Assembly: GCF_001273775.1 (NCBI RefSeq)
Contig: NZ_CP011801.1
Location: 2,148,001 to 2,212,000 of the forward strand
Direction of reading: 5' to 3'
From: Nitrospira moscoviensis
Lineage (GTDB): Bacteria > Nitrospirota > Nitrospiria > Nitrospirales > Nitrospiraceae
DNA: 64,000 nt
Part shown: one piece after another, positions 50,875-61,071 of the stretch
Numbering within the stretch: position 1 is the first letter of the stretch
How the letters are laid out: each line of letters begins with the position of its first letter
The notes under the pieces: generated by a model
Databases searched by the model: none
Told to the model about the DNA's origin: nothing
The model's input: only the letters and a program-made list of their open reading frames with translations
Made by a program: the position numbers and the translations under genes

Positions 50875-51618
50875 TCAGTCCAGGGCGCCGATCAGCTCTT
50901 TTTGAATGGCCGTCAATCGCTGGATCGCCTGCCAGCCGAGCGCGAGAAATTCGTCCATATCCTGCTTAGCGAAGGGCGTGCGCTCGGCGGTGCCCTGCAC
51001 CTCGACGTAGCGGCCGCGCCCCGTCATCACCACATTCATGTCCACTTCGGCCATCGAGTCTTCGGTATAGGCCAGGTCCACCATGACCTCGCCGCCCACC
51101 TTCCCCACGCTGACGGCCGCCAGATAATCCGTGAGCGGCAGCTTCTTGATGAGTTCCTTCTTCTTGAGCACGGCGAAAGCGTCCGCCAAGGCGATAAACG
51201 CGCCGGTGATCGAGGCCGTTCGCGTGCCGCCGTCCGCCTGGATCACGTCGCAGTCGATCCAGATCGACCGCTCCCCCATTTGCGTCATGTCGGTGACGGC
51301 CCGCAGCGCGCGCCCCACCAGGCGCTGGATTTCCAGGGTCCGCCCCCCCTGTTTGCCCTTCACGGCTTCCCGCGGGGACCGTTCGTGCGTCGAACGGGGC
51401 AGCATGGAATACTCGGCGGTGACCCATCCGGTCCCTTTCCCCTTCAGAAACGGCGGGACCTTCTCCTCGACCGAGGCCGTGCAAATCACCTTGGTGTCCC
51501 CCATCTCGATGAGCACCGCCCCTTCGGCATGCTTGATGAAATTCCGCGTGACCTTGACCGGGCGCACCTGGTCTCTCCGCCGCCCGTCGAACCGCACCAG
51601 TCCCGAGATTCCGCTCAT
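50875..51618 (-). CDS. rph: Ribonuclease PH
   Basis: RNase PH is a phosphorolytic exoribonuclease that trims tRNA 3' ends. The 247-residue product has [20 protein letters not shown], the basic [18 protein letters not shown] and [11 protein letters not shown], with the phosphate-binding residues in place ([11 protein letters not shown]). GAAGGGA precedes the ATG, and a good promoter lies 33 nt upstream. rdgB follows in the same operon. Confidence 0.97.
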   Translation of the reverse strand: MSGISGLVRFDGRRRDQVRPVKVTRNFIKHAEGAVLIEMGDTKVICTASVEEKVPPFLKGKGTGWVTAEYSMLPRSTHERSPREAVKGKQGGRTLEIQRLVGRALRAVTDMTQMGERSIWIDCDVIQADGGTRTASITGAFIALADAFAVLKKKELIKKLPLTDYLAAVSVGKVGGEVMVDLAYTEDSMAEVDMNVVMTGRGRYVEVQGTAERTPFAKQDMDEFLALGWQAIQRLTAIQKELIGALD

Positions 51619-51650
51619 CCGTTCGTCCCTTCTGCTGAGGTCAGACGGGG

Positions 51651-51679
51651 ATTATAGTGAAGCACCGGCGAAAGCGCAA
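51651..51679 (-). promoter_or_regulatory. Promoter of the rph-rdgB operon
   Basis: Read leftward, TTGCGC (51679-51674), a 17-nt spacer and a perfect TATAAT (51656-51651) form a strong sigma-70-type promoter. The predicted start leaves a leader of about 26 nt with GAAGGGA before the rph ATG. The remaining stretch to 52014 (about 335 nt) shows no gene. Confidence 0.65.
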
Positions 51680-52014
51680 ACGAACCGCCGGCGACGGGTG
51701 TACAAAACAGCGCCTGCGCCCGGACGAAATCTGTACAGCCGTTCATCAGCGCGGAGCCGCGTCGCTCACACGACTCGTCACCACTCCGCCCGCATGAAAT
51801 GCAGGAAAGCCTCGCTGGGAGACGCGACTCGTGGCATGATCGCCTTCTGTGATTCACCGGCTTCCGGAACCGCCATCAGCCGGTTTTGAGACGCGGGATG
51901 GCATAGAAGGTGCACCGGCAGTCGCTGTTGTTTTGGTTCTTAAGCAGACAACGGCGGCGACCGATAAGACTCTAAGGGCCCCAACCTTCCCGTTCAGAGA
52001 ACTACCCGACGCGC

Positions 52015-53145
52015 ATGCAGACACTTCTGGATCGCAACGCCCACCAGGCCCTGCTCGATAACCGCAGCATTTTGGTCGTCGACGACGAGGAGCCGATCCG
52101 TCGCCTCTTGGGCTACTTGCTCCAATCGCACGGCTACACCGTGGCCCTCGCCGCCGATGCCCGGGAAGCCCGGCAGAAACTCGACGAACAACCCTATGCC
52201 CTCCTGCTGTGCGATGTGAACATGCCCGGCGAATCCGGCATGGACCTCGTGCGCAACATTTTGGGAGAGCGCCCGGACACGGCGGCCATCATGGTGACCG
52301 GTCTGGACAGCTCCGTGCTGGCCAACGCGGCGCTCGACATGGGCGCCTTCGGCTACATCGTCAAGCCGTTCGAATCCAACGAAGTCTTGATCGACGTCGC
52401 CAACGCCCTCCGGCGCCGCCGCCTGGAGATGGAGAATCGCCGCCACCGGGAAAATCTCGAAGATATCGTGCGCACCAGGACGATGGCGCTGCAGCAGGCG
52501 CTGGAATGGTTGGAGCGGAGCGAAAAAGAGCTGCGCCTCTCGCGCGAGGAGACGATCCAGCGACTGGCGATCGCCGCCGAGTTCCGCGACAGCTCCACCG
52601 CACAGCACATCCAGCGCATGAGCCACTATTGCGAGTTGCTGGCCCGGAAGGCGGGCCTGTCGCCCGAACGCTGCGACATCATCCGCACCGCCAGCCCGAT
52701 GCACGACATCGGCAAGATCGGCACCCCCGACCACGTGCTGCTGAAGCCCGGCAAGTTCACGCAGGAAGAATTCGGGGTCATCGCGCAGCACGCGGAAATC
52801 GGCTACCGCATCCTGAGCGGATCGGACGCCGAGTTGCTGAACGTGGCCGCTGTCATCGCCTATACGCACCATGAACGGTTCGACGGCACGGGTTATCCGC
52901 GGGGGTTGAAGGGCGAAACCATTCCGATCGAGGGCCGCATCGCCTCCATCGCCGACGCCTTCGACGCGCTGACCACCCAGCGGGTCTACAAGCCGGCCTT
53001 CGAACTAAGCCACGCCATCGAGCTGATGGTGAAGCACCGCGGCCAGCACTTCGACCCGGAACTGCTCGACACCTTCGTCGCCTCCGTCGACGACATCACC
53101 CGTATCCACGCGCAGTACGCCGACAAGCCCTACCGAAAAATTTAG
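52015..53145 (+). CDS. Response regulator with HD-GYP phosphodiesterase domain
   Basis: HD-GYP enzymes hydrolyse cyclic di-GMP. The 376-residue protein has a REC domain (residues about 18-135; phospho-acceptor Asp near 66 in LLCDVNMPG), a coiled-coil linker (140-185) and an HD-GYP domain with HDIGK near residue 230 and HHERFDGTGYPRGLKG near 285, all catalytic signatures intact. No histidine kinase is adjacent. It probably lowers c-di-GMP on phosphorylation, which could affect the PilZ protein at 14.5 kb. A hairpin repeat follows the stop. Confidence 0.93.
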   Translation: MQTLLDRNAHQALLDNRSILVVDDEEPIRRLLGYLLQSHGYTVALAADAREARQKLDEQPYALLLCDVNMPGESGMDLVRNILGERPDTAAIMVTGLDSSVLANAALDMGAFGYIVKPFESNEVLIDVANALRRRRLEMENRRHRENLEDIVRTRTMALQQALEWLERSEKELRLSREETIQRLAIAAEFRDSSTAQHIQRMSHYCELLARKAGLSPERCDIIRTASPMHDIGKIGTPDHVLLKPGKFTQEEFGVIAQHAEIGYRILSGSDAELLNVAAVIAYTHHERFDGTGYPRGLKGETIPIEGRIASIADAFDALTTQRVYKPAFELSHAIELMVKHRGQHFDPELLDTFVASVDDITRIHAQYADKPYRKI

Positions 53146-53197
53146 CAGGCTGTTAGAAAAGTCCGCTATTTCACCGTCGGCCTTTTTGAACAGCCTG
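53146..53197. repeat. MITE-like hairpin repeat after the HD-GYP gene
   Basis: CAGGCTGTT (53146-53154) and AACAGCCTG (53189-53197) are perfect complements. The inner AGAAAA and TTTTTG continue the pairing with mismatches, giving about 14-bp arms on a 52-nt element. It begins at the base after the stop codon and could also terminate transcription. Confidence 0.55.
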
Positions 53198-53352
53198 TGC
53201 ACTGAGATATTTCCGTACCGACTCGTTAAAACTTGCCGTTTCGTTGACCGTCCGCCGCCGCGCCGATATACTTTTTCCCAACCTACCGGTAGAGCCCCGC
53301 TGCAGACATCGGCTCCTCGATCACCGGCTACCCGAAGAAAGGGCTGTTCGTC

Positions 53353-53859
53353 ATGGCGAAGAAACTTCCTGCGATCCGCAAGCGCGCCGCCAGCCGCAAC
53401 TGGATCGCCTATCTCTGTGAGGCGCTCGTCACGTCCGGCGTCATGCCGACGTGGGAAGCCGCCACCTATCTGACTGAAAACCTCTTCGGCGAAAAGCCGA
53501 ACCCGCGGCTGCTCGGCCCCGCCAATCCCTACGAAGTCACCGCGCAGTTGCTGCACCGGCTCTATCAGCCGATCGTGGAAGCCGCCTCCCGCGAGGTGCA
53601 TCTCCCGTCGCCGTCCATGCTGCACATCTTCACCGACATCAGCCTGACCGGCAACTCGGCCGTGCTCGTCGTCTTCTTCCCCGGACAGGATAAATCCCAG
53701 CAACTGCTCATGCTGGACGCGGCGAAAGCCTGGGATCTCGTCTTCCCGGACGCGGAATCGTTCAATATCTGGGCGGAAGAACGCTATCGCCGGGTGGTGA
53801 ACGCCCTGCGCGGCGCGATCGTGGACCTCCACGACGATCTGCTGACCTCCGCGGTGTAG
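53353..53859 (+). CDS. Conserved-looking hypothetical protein, 168 aa
   Basis: I recognise no family. The protein is soluble: a basic start (KKLPAIRKRAASRNWIAYLC), a helical region (VTSGVMPTWEAATYLTENLF), a central mixed part (SPSMLHIFTDISLTGNSAVL then VVFFPG) and a C-terminal helix (RRVVNALRGAIVDLHDDLL). It may be a metH-linked or housekeeping factor, but the stop is only 11 nt from the convergent metH stop. AAAGGG lies about 10 nt before the ATG. Confidence 0.72.
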   Translation: MAKKLPAIRKRAASRNWIAYLCEALVTSGVMPTWEAATYLTENLFGEKPNPRLLGPANPYEVTAQLLHRLYQPIVEAASREVHLPSPSMLHIFTDISLTGNSAVLVVFFPGQDKSQQLLMLDAAKAWDLVFPDAESFNIWAEERYRRVVNALRGAIVDLHDDLLTSAV

Positions 53860-53870
53860 CCGACCGCGCC

Positions 53871-56800
53871 CTATCGATCAGCTTCGTAATTGAGATTCGG
53901 CGAGAGCCAGCGCTCGACCGTGCGCAGGTCCATCCCCTTGCGGCGGGCGTAGTCTTCGACCTGATCCTTGCCGATCTTGCCGACGGCAAAGTATTTCGCG
54001 TCCGGATGGGCGAAGTAGAAGCCGCTCACGGCGGCGGCGGGCAGCATGGCGAAGCTTTCTGTCAGAGTGATGCCGGCGGTCGCTTCGACCGACAAGAGAT
54101 CGAACAGCACCCGCTTTTCGGTATGGTCCGGGCAGGCCGGATAGCCGGGCGCCGGCCTGATGCCGCGGTATCGTTCGCGGATCAGGTCCTCGTTCGATAG
54201 CTGCTCGCTCTTGCCGTAGCCCCACTCTTCTCTGACCCGCTTATGGAGGAACTCCGCAAAAGCCTCAGCCAAGCGGTCGGCCAGCGCTTTGGCCATGATC
54301 GAATTATAGTCGTCATGGTCTCGGTCGAAGCGTGTGCAGAGCTCGTCCAACCCGACGCCCGCCGTGACGGCAAAGGCACCGATATGATCCGACCTGCCCG
54401 AATCTTTCGGAGCGACATAGTCCGCCAGGGCCAGATTCGGTTGTCCCGCCGGCTTTTCCGACTGCTGCCGCAGGGTGTGAATGGTCGTCACCACGGCGGC
54501 CCGGGAAGCATCCCGATAGAGCTCGATGTCATCTCCGGCGCTCGCTGCGGGAAACAATCCGTAGACACCCCGGGCTCTGAGCAGTTTCTTCCGGACGATC
54601 TCATCGAGCAACCGTCGGGCGTCGTCGAACAGTTCCTTCGCCTTGGCTCCGACGGTGGCATCGTCGAAGATCGCCGGGTAACGCCCCCTGAGCTCCCAGG
54701 TATGAAAGAAGGGGGACCAATCGATATAGGGCACCAGCTCGCCCAGCGGCTGGTCGGCGACGACCCGCACGCCGAGAAACGACGGCGGGGGCATCTCGAG
54801 GGTCGCCCAATCCGACGTGAACCGATTGGCCCGCGCCTGTGAGATCGGCAACAACGGCTTCGCGCCCCGATCCTGATGCGCCTGCCGCAACCGTTCGTAG
54901 TCGTCGCGTACCTGGTTCACAAAACCCGGCTTCTGAGCCTGACTCACCAGATTTCCCACCACGCCCACGGCGCGCGAGGCATCCAGCACGTGCACCACTC
55001 CCGCCTCATAGGACGGCGCGATCTTCACCGCCGTGTGGGCCTTGCTCGTGGTGGCGCCGCCGATCAGCAGCGGCACATCAAAGCCTTCGCGCGTCATCTC
55101 CTTGGCGACATGGACCATTTCGTCGAGCGACGGGGTGATCAAGCCGCTCAGGCCGATGATGTCCGCCTTCTGTTCTCTTGCGGCGGCGAGGATCTTTTCA
55201 CACGGCACCATCACGCCGAGGTCGATCACGTCGTAGTTGTTGCAGCCTAACACCACACCGACGATATTCTTGCCGATGTCGTGCACGTCGCCCTTGACGG
55301 TCGCGAGCAAGATCTTGCCTTGCGAGTGGAAATTACCCAGCCGTTTCTTTTCTTCCTCCATGAACGGCATCAAATAGGCCACGGCCTTCTTCATCACGCG
55401 GGCGCTCTTCACCACTTGCGGGAGGAACATCTTCCCGGCCCCGAAGAGATCGCCGACGACGTTCATACCCGCCATGAGCGGCCCCTCGATCACCGCCAAG
55501 GGCTTGGGATACTTCCGTCGCGCCTCCTCCGTATCCTGATCGATGTAATCCGTGATGCCCTTGACCAGCGCGTGGGACAGACGTTCTTCGACGGTTCCTT
55601 TGCGCCACTCGTCGTCCTTGGCCGCCGCCTTCCCCTTTTGCTTCACCGTTTCCGCAAAAGCGACCAGGCGTTCTGTCGCATCGGGTCTCCTGTTGAGCAG
55701 CACATCCTCGACAAGCTCAAGCAAGTCTTTAGGAATTTGCTCATATACCGCCAGTTGCCCGGCATTCACAATCCCCATGTCGAGCCCGGCTTGGATGGCG
55801 TGGTAGAGAAACGCCGCGTGCATCGCCTCGCGCACCACATTGTTCCCGCGGAACGAGAAGGAGATGTTGCTGATGCCGCCGCTGACTTTCGCCAGCGGCA
55901 AATGCCGCTTGATCCAGCGGGTCGCCTCGATAAAGTTGACGGCGTAGTGGTTGTGGTCCTCGATCCCCGTGGCGACCGTCAGGATGTTCGGATCGAAGAT
56001 GATGTCCTGCGGCGGAACGCCGACCTGCTCCGTCAGAATCTTGTACGATCGCGCGCAGATCTCCTGTTTCCGCTCCAGCGTATCCGCCTGGCCTTTTTCA
56101 TCGAACGCCATGACGACCACGGCGGCTCCGTACCAGCGGATCAGCCGCGCCTGCTCGACGAACTTCGTTTCGCCTTCCTTGAGGCTGATGCTGTTGACGA
56201 CGGCCTTGCCCTGAATGTTCTTGAGACCGGCCTCCAGCACCTCCCACTTGGAGCTGTCGACCATGATCGGCACTTTGCAGATGTCCGGTTCCGAGGCAAT
56301 GAGGCGGAGGAACTTCTCCATCGCCGCCTTGGAGTCCAACATCCCCTCGTCCATGTTGATGTCGATGATCTGCGCGCCGCCTTCCACTTGTTGGCGGGCG
56401 ACCGACAGGGCCGCCTCGTAGTCGCCGGCCAAAATCAGCTTGGCGAAGGCGGGCGAACCGGTTACGTTGGTCCGTTCGCCGATGTTGATGAAATTCGAAT
56501 CGGGGCGGATGGTCAAGGCTTCCAGGCCGCTCAGGCGGGTGTAGGGTTCGACCGTCGGAATCGCTCTCGGAGTGAGCCCGCGCACCGCTTCGGCGATCAG
56601 CTTGATATGAGCCGGCGTCGTGCCGCAGCAGCCGCCGACGATGTTGAGCCACCCGTTCTGCGCCCATTCCCGCAATTGCGGCGCCAGGCTGTCCGGAGTC
56701 TCCGGAAAGCCGGTCGGCAGCAGCGGATTGGGCAGACCGGCGTTGGGATGCGCGCTCACGTAGACCGGCGCGATCGCAGACAGCTCTTCGATCAGCGGCC

Positions 56801-57569
56801 GCATTTCCTTCGGTCCCAGTGCGCAGTTCATCCCCACACTGAGCAGCGGCACATGCGAAATGGAATTCCAGAAAGCTTCAACCGTTTGGCCGGTCACGCC
56901 GCGGTTGCTGCCGGCTTGAATGAACGTCACCGAGGCCATGACGGGCACGCGCCGGGCTCCGGCGGCGAACAGTTGTTGGATCGCGAAAAAGGCCGCCTTC
57001 GCATTGAGCGTATCGAAGATGGTTTCGACCAGGAGGAGGTCCGCCCCTCCGTCCAGCAGGCCGCGGACCTGTTCGCCGTAGGCCTGCACCAGCTCATCAT
57101 AGGTGGTGCCCCGGGCGGCCGGATTGTTCACGTCCGTCGAGATCGAGGATGTCTTCGTCGTGGGCCCGATGGCCCCGGCGACGAAGCAGCGCCGGCCCGG
57201 CTGCGCCGCCTGCACCCGTTCGACGGCCCGCCGGGCGCATTCGGCTCCGGCCTTGGACAGCTCGTAGCCCAAGGCCTGCATGCCGTAGTCCGCCAGCGAG
57301 ATCGCCTGAGAGTTGAACGTATTGGTTTCAATGATATCCGCACCGGCTTCGAGATACTGCCAGTGGATGTCCTCGATGACGGCAGGTTGGGTGACGTTCA
57401 ACAGATCGTTGTGGCCCTTGAGGTCTTTCTTCCAATCCTTGAACCGCTCGCCGCGAAACGAGGCTTCGTCCAGCTTGCGCTGCTGGATCATCGTCCCCAT
57501 CGCGCCGTCGAGGATCAGGATGCGCTCGCGCAGCAATCGATCGATTTCAAACGTCCGGCTCATCTGCAT
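53871..57569 (-). CDS. metH: Cobalamin-dependent methionine synthase
   Basis: MetH transfers a methyl group from 5-methyltetrahydrofolate through cobalamin to homocysteine. The product is about 1232 residues, the full four-module form. These are the homocysteine domain with zinc cysteines (GMNCALG near 247, GGCCGTT near 312), the folate domain ([13 protein letters not shown] near 360), the B12 domain with DVHDIGKN near 765, and the C-terminal AdoMet reactivation domain. The chosen ATG has AGG 5 nt upstream; an ATG two codons later is possible. It is transcribed alone. I see no cobalamin or SAM riboswitch in the short upstream gap. Confidence 0.97.
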   Translation of the reverse strand: MQMSRTFEIDRLLRERILILDGAMGTMIQQRKLDEASFRGERFKDWKKDLKGHNDLLNVTQPAVIEDIHWQYLEAGADIIETNTFNSQAISLADYGMQALGYELSKAGAECARRAVERVQAAQPGRRCFVAGAIGPTTKTSSISTDVNNPAARGTTYDELVQAYGEQVRGLLDGGADLLLVETIFDTLNAKAAFFAIQQLFAAGARRVPVMASVTFIQAGSNRGVTGQTVEAFWNSISHVPLLSVGMNCALGPKEMRPLIEELSAIAPVYVSAHPNAGLPNPLLPTGFPETPDSLAPQLREWAQNGWLNIVGGCCGTTPAHIKLIAEAVRGLTPRAIPTVEPYTRLSGLEALTIRPDSNFINIGERTNVTGSPAFAKLILAGDYEAALSVARQQVEGGAQIIDINMDEGMLDSKAAMEKFLRLIASEPDICKVPIMVDSSKWEVLEAGLKNIQGKAVVNSISLKEGETKFVEQARLIRWYGAAVVVMAFDEKGQADTLERKQEICARSYKILTEQVGVPPQDIIFDPNILTVATGIEDHNHYAVNFIEATRWIKRHLPLAKVSGGISNISFSFRGNNVVREAMHAAFLYHAIQAGLDMGIVNAGQLAVYEQIPKDLLELVEDVLLNRRPDATERLVAFAETVKQKGKAAAKDDEWRKGTVEERLSHALVKGITDYIDQDTEEARRKYPKPLAVIEGPLMAGMNVVGDLFGAGKMFLPQVVKSARVMKKAVAYLMPFMEEEKKRLGNFHSQGKILLATVKGDVHDIGKNIVGVVLGCNNYDVIDLGVMVPCEKILAAAREQKADIIGLSGLITPSLDEMVHVAKEMTREGFDVPLLIGGATTSKAHTAVKIAPSYEAGVVHVLDASRAVGVVGNLVSQAQKPGFVNQVRDDYERLRQAHQDRGAKPLLPISQARANRFTSDWATLEMPPPSFLGVRVVADQPLGELVPYIDWSPFFHTWELRGRYPAIFDDATVGAKAKELFDDARRLLDEIVRKKLLRARGVYGLFPAASAGDDIELYRDASRAAVVTTIHTLRQQSEKPAGQPNLALADYVAPKDSGRSDHIGAFAVTAGVGLDELCTRFDRDHDDYNSIMAKALADRLAEAFAEFLHKRVREEWGYGKSEQLSNEDLIRERYRGIRPAPGYPACPDHTEKRVLFDLLSVEATAGITLTESFAMLPAAAVSGFYFAHPDAKYFAVGKIGKDQVEDYARRKGMDLRTVERWLSPNLNYEADR

Positions 57570-57711
57570 GGTGACCTGTAACGAACTGGGGTTCTCCCTC
57601 ACTCACTGTGTGCGATCATACTGGAAGCCGTTCCGGAGCGGCAAGCGCGCACCGTTTCCTTGACATGGCTTCGAGGGCCTGGATACGATGCGAAAAAGAG
57701 AAGGAGGGCTG

Positions 57712-58497
57712 ATGCGGCTTCCGAGGACCTCCCGATTCATTCTCTTGATCCTGTCCGTGTCCGTCTGCACCGCTTTGATTGCGCTTCGTCCCGCTCATGC
57801 AGCTCCCTATTTCGAAGACGGATTCCTAGGCCTCACGCAGCAAGAGCTTCACGAGAAACTCGGCATGCCGCAGGCCGTGTGTGACCGCAAGTCGGCGCTG
57901 CGGGTGTTCACCTATTATCCCATCAGCGATTGGTTGAACTATTTCAGCAAGCTCGTCTCGCCGGAGAACGGCGAAGACGTCTACATCTTCAAGCGAGACG
58001 GCGTGGAGGTCCGCTATTCGTTTGGTTATGCGGTGGACCCGAACGATCAGAGCGAGACGCGACCCCTGTTCGTCAAGCTGGTCGATATCGAATTTTCGCC
58101 GCCGGTGCCGCTCTCGCAGATCCCGTCCTTGGTGCCGGAGTTCCGGCCGCCGACGGAGGCGGCCAGTCCCGTGTTTCGCTCGAACATCTGGCTGTTGCTG
58201 TTCAAAGGGAATCCGTCTCCGGCCGCGCGCTTCATCATCAAAGAAAAGGGCAAGGAGCAGTTGGATTGGTCGCTGGCCTACCAGCTGTTCTCGCTGCAAG
58301 GGCTGCCGGATCGGCTCACCACGAAAGCGACGATCGATCGGCTGGAAATCGGCGCCCAAAGCCTCCAACTCGTCAGACAACGGCAACGCCACACCCATGA
58401 AGCGATCCTGAACCCCTACTCGCCGGAGTTCGCACAGCAGGCCGCCGCGCCTGTGGCGCCGCCGAAGCCGATTCCGGTCCCCAAATATGCGGAGTAG
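57712..58497 (+). CDS. Hypothetical exported protein, 261 aa
   Basis: The ATG at 57712 follows AAGGAGG and gives a signal peptide (RFILLILSVSVCTALIALRP then AHA) and a mature part of about 230 residues. It opens with a SmpA/BamE-like segment (DGFLGLTQQELHEKLGMPQA) and has several strands, then a C-terminal Ala/Pro tail (QQAAAPVAPPKPIPVPKYAE). Probably a periplasmic or outer-membrane-associated protein; function unknown. Confidence 0.75.
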   Translation: MRLPRTSRFILLILSVSVCTALIALRPAHAAPYFEDGFLGLTQQELHEKLGMPQAVCDRKSALRVFTYYPISDWLNYFSKLVSPENGEDVYIFKRDGVEVRYSFGYAVDPNDQSETRPLFVKLVDIEFSPPVPLSQIPSLVPEFRPPTEAASPVFRSNIWLLLFKGNPSPAARFIIKEKGKEQLDWSLAYQLFSLQGLPDRLTTKATIDRLEIGAQSLQLVRQRQRHTHEAILNPYSPEFAQQAAAPVAPPKPIPVPKYAE

Positions 58498-58522
58498 CCC
58501 TTCGACAAGCTCGGGACGAGCG
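58498..58522 (+). repeat. Dispersed CCTTCGACAAGCTCGGG-type repeat
   Basis: CCCTTCGACAAGCTCGGGACGAGCGG begins at the base after a stop codon. Near copies of the CCTTCGAC core occur at 61122-61140, 61989-62000 and 62003-62031, and in reverse at 44534-44552. Confidence 0.55.
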
Positions 58523-58569
58523 GTGTGATAAGAACTCAAGGACTGCCGGCCGAGCAGGCGGAGAGGATC

Positions 58570-59133
58570 TTACCGGGGCACTTGCTGGAGTCGATCCTGT
58601 TGGGCCTGCCCCGCGGCCGTCGCTTTCTGCTTCAGGACGTCCATCGGACCGCCGTCGCTCACGTACATGAGGACCGGCGTACCGATGCCGATTACGATCA
58701 ACAGGCAAAACCCCAACATGCGCACCAGCTGGCTCTTGCTGAGGTACATCATCAGCAGCAACACGACCGCCGCGCCACCGGCGTAGGTCAGGATCCGCGC
58801 CTGGCCGTCGTTCAGCCCTTCGAGGCGCAGCGTGAAGGACGGCTTCGTGAACCCGAAGCGATTCACTTGATCGTTGACCGTTTGCTGGACCGATTCCATC
58901 ACACCGGGCGGCTTGGGACCGGGCTGCTCGTGAGTCTTGACCCGCGCGCGATACTTCTCCGGAATCGTTTCGGGACTGTCGGTGTAAACCGGATTGCCGC
59001 GGTCGTCGACATAGGAATAGATGGTCACCGCCTGCGCGGTGCTGAGAGGCAAGAAGAGGGCGGAAACGAGACAGGCGGTGCGCGAAGATCTGAGTAGGCA
59101 CATCGCGACACCCGTACAGGAGACGCCGTTCAT
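58570..59133 (-). CDS. DUF4124-domain membrane protein
   Basis: With the ATG at 59133 the protein has 187 residues: a signal/anchor segment (about 12-32), a DUF4124 motif (VTIYSYVDDRGNPVYTDSPE) and two membrane helices (about 108-124 and 131-150). DUF4124 proteins are envelope proteins of unknown function. TATACT 6-11 nt upstream looks like a -10 element, so the message may be leaderless or start at the internal ATG 59103. Confidence 0.82.
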   Translation of the reverse strand: MNGVSCTGVAMCLLRSSRTACLVSALFLPLSTAQAVTIYSYVDDRGNPVYTDSPETIPEKYRARVKTHEQPGPKPPGVMESVQQTVNDQVNRFGFTKPSFTLRLEGLNDGQARILTYAGGAAVVLLLMMYLSKSQLVRMLGFCLLIVIGIGTPVLMYVSDGGPMDVLKQKATAAGQAQQDRLQQVPR

Positions 59134-59244
59134 GGACCCAGTATAGCGTGTGGTTCGATGGCGGCGAATGTATTCTTCATTTCCCCCCTCTTCCTTGACT
59201 CGCCGGGAGGCCGCTGTTAGCATGCGCGCGCCATGGGAGCCGTC

Positions 59245-59682
59245 ATGAGTACCGAACCGGTGCCGATCGGCGATCACGCAGCCGAAGAACCGTCTTTCAT
59301 CCGCCGCCGGCCCGTCCGAATCATCATCTACAGCGGACTGGCCGTCTTTTTTCTCTTGATGGTCGTGTGGCCGCTCATTACTCAGCTGCGCGATCCGGAT
59401 TTTCAGAAGCACATCGAACAGCATCGGGTCATGGTCGGCATGTCGAAACAACAAGTTTTGCAGGCCTGGGGCGGCCCGCAAACGATCAATACATCCTTCA
59501 CCAAGGACGGATTGCGGCGGGAAGAATGGATCTTCGAGGACTGGGAAAGCGCCGCGGTCGTCAAGCACCGTTATCTGTACTTCGAAGAGGGGGTACTGAT
59601 CGGCGGATGGTACGAAGGTCCGGGCGAGCGCCGCGTCGCCGAGATGCCTCCAGACAAGCCGCACCCCAAGCTGTCCCGCTAG
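59245..59682 (+). CDS. Membrane-anchored SmpA/BamE-like small protein
   Basis: ATG 59245 has GGGAG 5 nt upstream, better than the upstream ATG 59233. The 145-residue protein has a cytosolic start, one membrane helix (about 29-48, IIIYSGLAVFFLLMVVWPL) and a periplasmic domain with VMVGMSKQQVLQAWGGPQTI, resembling the SmpA/BamE or DUF2845-type fold that follows a GMxxxxVxxxxGxP pattern. Function unknown. Confidence 0.78.
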   Translation: MSTEPVPIGDHAAEEPSFIRRRPVRIIIYSGLAVFFLLMVVWPLITQLRDPDFQKHIEQHRVMVGMSKQQVLQAWGGPQTINTSFTKDGLRREEWIFEDWESAAVVKHRYLYFEEGVLIGGWYEGPGERRVAEMPPDKPHPKLSR

Positions 59683-59684
59683 GA

Positions 59685-59909
59685 TTACACCGCTTCGCGG
59701 ATAGACAGGCGCAGCCAGCGGAGCAGCGTATCGGCCCGCGCCAGCTCCGACTCCTCGACCAGCACGCGCGAGCCGAGAAACGGCACGCCGGGATAGAGGC
59801 TGCTGACGTGCTCGCCATGGACGACATAGGCGATGCCGTTGCCTTCCAGCAGGCTTTTGATCATCGCGAGCTCGCCGACATTTTGTGCGTTCATCAGATG
59901 AACCAGCAT
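59685..59909 (-). CDS. DUF2007 small protein (putative signal-transducing protein)
   Basis: The 74-residue product has the DUF2007 fold: MLVHLMNAQNVGELAMIKSL then LEGNGIAYVVHGEHVSSLYP and ending LVEESELARADTLLRWL. The ATG gives a start at the conserved first strand. Such proteins are often C-terminal PII-like modules. It converges with the membrane protein gene 3 nt away. Function unknown. Confidence 0.82.
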   Translation of the reverse strand: MLVHLMNAQNVGELAMIKSLLEGNGIAYVVHGEHVSSLYPGVPFLGSRVLVEESELARADTLLRWLRLSIREAV

Positions 59910-59986
59910 GGTGCGTCGCTCAGGATCAGAATCACTCGCGTTCTTGCACTCCGGCGCAGTCCATCTTAGACTCGCTGGCGGTCGGT

Positions 59987-60271
59987 CTACGGAGTTTCGG
60001 TGATGCGCGCGCGGCGTTCCTGGCCGGGACCTCCGGAGATCGTCAGCACCCGTTTCCATTCGCGCACCTGGTACACCGCCCAGGCGTTCGGCTGGCCTTT
60101 GTAGAAGGCGGTGGGATCCTCGCCCGTCGCATTCAGGAAGATCGGCTCCGTAAAGCCCTCTTCCAGGACATAATCCAAGAGGGACTCCGTCGTGAAGCCC
60201 TTGCCCCGGAGGGCCACGTCGGCCAGCAGCGTCAGGATTTCGTCGGGATTCTGAACCGTGATCGCATTCAT
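59987..60271 (-). CDS. Hypothetical protein, 94 aa
   Basis: The acidic helical start (MNAITVQNPDEILTLLADVA) and a compact C-terminal beta part (AFYKGQPNAWAVYQVREWKR) have no recognised family. It lies 77 nt upstream of DUF2007 on the same strand and is divergent from the TenA-like gene. Soluble, cytosolic. Confidence 0.65.
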   Translation of the reverse strand: MNAITVQNPDEILTLLADVALRGKGFTTESLLDYVLEEGFTEPIFLNATGEDPTAFYKGQPNAWAVYQVREWKRVLTISGGPGQERRARITETP

Positions 60272-60318
60272 CGTCTGTGTGCGATTGTAACGACGGCTCT
60301 TTCAGGAAGGCAAGACAG

Positions 60319-61065
60319 ATGGCGCCTCGCATGACGAAAGCTCGTTTCCTGGAGTCGCTCCTGTCCGTCATGGACGGCAAACACCATTGGGCCTGGGAGC
60401 ACTTTGCCACGGGCCGGTTGACCAAGAAGCAATTGAAGATCCATTTTCAGCAGGAATATCACGTCTACGTCCGGGACTTCCCGGTCTTCCTCGCCCGCAT
60501 CCACGGCAAGAATCCCCCGCCCGCCGCGCGGCGTATGCTGGCCGAGAACATCTACGAAGAAGATACGGGCGGACTGTCGCTCGGCAAATCGCATCCGGAA
60601 TTGTTTCTGACGATGATGGAGGGGTTGGGATTCAGCGCGCGTGAGTTCGAGCGCATCCGGCCGCTTCCCGCCAGCCGGGCCTACCGTGCCTGGCTCGACC
60701 GGATGTCGAGCCATCGCGAGTGGGTCATGGGAGCCGCGACCCTGACCATTTTCGTCGAAGGCAGCGTGAAGGACCGAAAAGAACTACTTGAACCGTCCAA
60801 GCCGAAAGGCGCAGAAGATATAGAAGCAGTGATTCACGCCCATCCGCTTGTCCGCTACCATGGCTGTCCGCCGGAGGCCATGGATCTGATTCGCGCGCAT
60901 CAATTGGTGGAGGCCGGACATCGTCATGATGCCTATGACATGGTGGTCAACTATACGCCTCCGGCGCTCCAACGGTCCGTCCTGGCCAATCTCACAAAGA
61001 GCCTCTCGCTCTGGTTCGCCTATCGTGACGCGGTGGCGAAGGCCTGCGGGATCACGAAGGCGTAG
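60319..61065 (+). CDS. TenA/PqqC/CADD-superfamily di-iron oxygenase-like protein
   Basis: ATG 60319 has GGAAGG upstream and gives 248 residues. The helical bundle carries iron-ligand-type residues in FQQEYHVYVRDFPVFL, ENIYEEDTGG, SHPELFLTMMEGLG, TIFVEGSV and HQLVEAGHRHDAYDMV. The family includes thiaminases, PqqC and CADD, a self-sacrificing enzyme that makes p-aminobenzoate from tyrosine. An insert near 160-185 and retained His/Glu pattern fit the iron-containing redox enzymes. Exact product unknown. Confidence 0.82.
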   Translation: MAPRMTKARFLESLLSVMDGKHHWAWEHFATGRLTKKQLKIHFQQEYHVYVRDFPVFLARIHGKNPPPAARRMLAENIYEEDTGGLSLGKSHPELFLTMMEGLGFSAREFERIRPLPASRAYRAWLDRMSSHREWVMGAATLTIFVEGSVKDRKELLEPSKPKGAEDIEAVIHAHPLVRYHGCPPEAMDLIRAHQLVEAGHRHDAYDMVVNYTPPALQRSVLANLTKSLSLWFAYRDAVAKACGITKA

Positions 61066-61071
61066 CGCGAC

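Noticed and set aside
55281..57581. A 766-codon open frame opposite metH
   Set aside because: Same reason: antisense shadow of a well-conserved gene, His/Arg-rich, no recognisable domain.
57570..57711. Cobalamin or SAM riboswitch upstream of metH
   Set aside because: The gap is too short and no B12-box or SAM-riboswitch core was visible; likewise none before nrdJ.
59134..59664. Upstream extension of the DUF4124 gene
   Set aside because: It overlaps the coding region of the opposite-strand SmpA-like gene and the conserved protein starts with its own signal segment.
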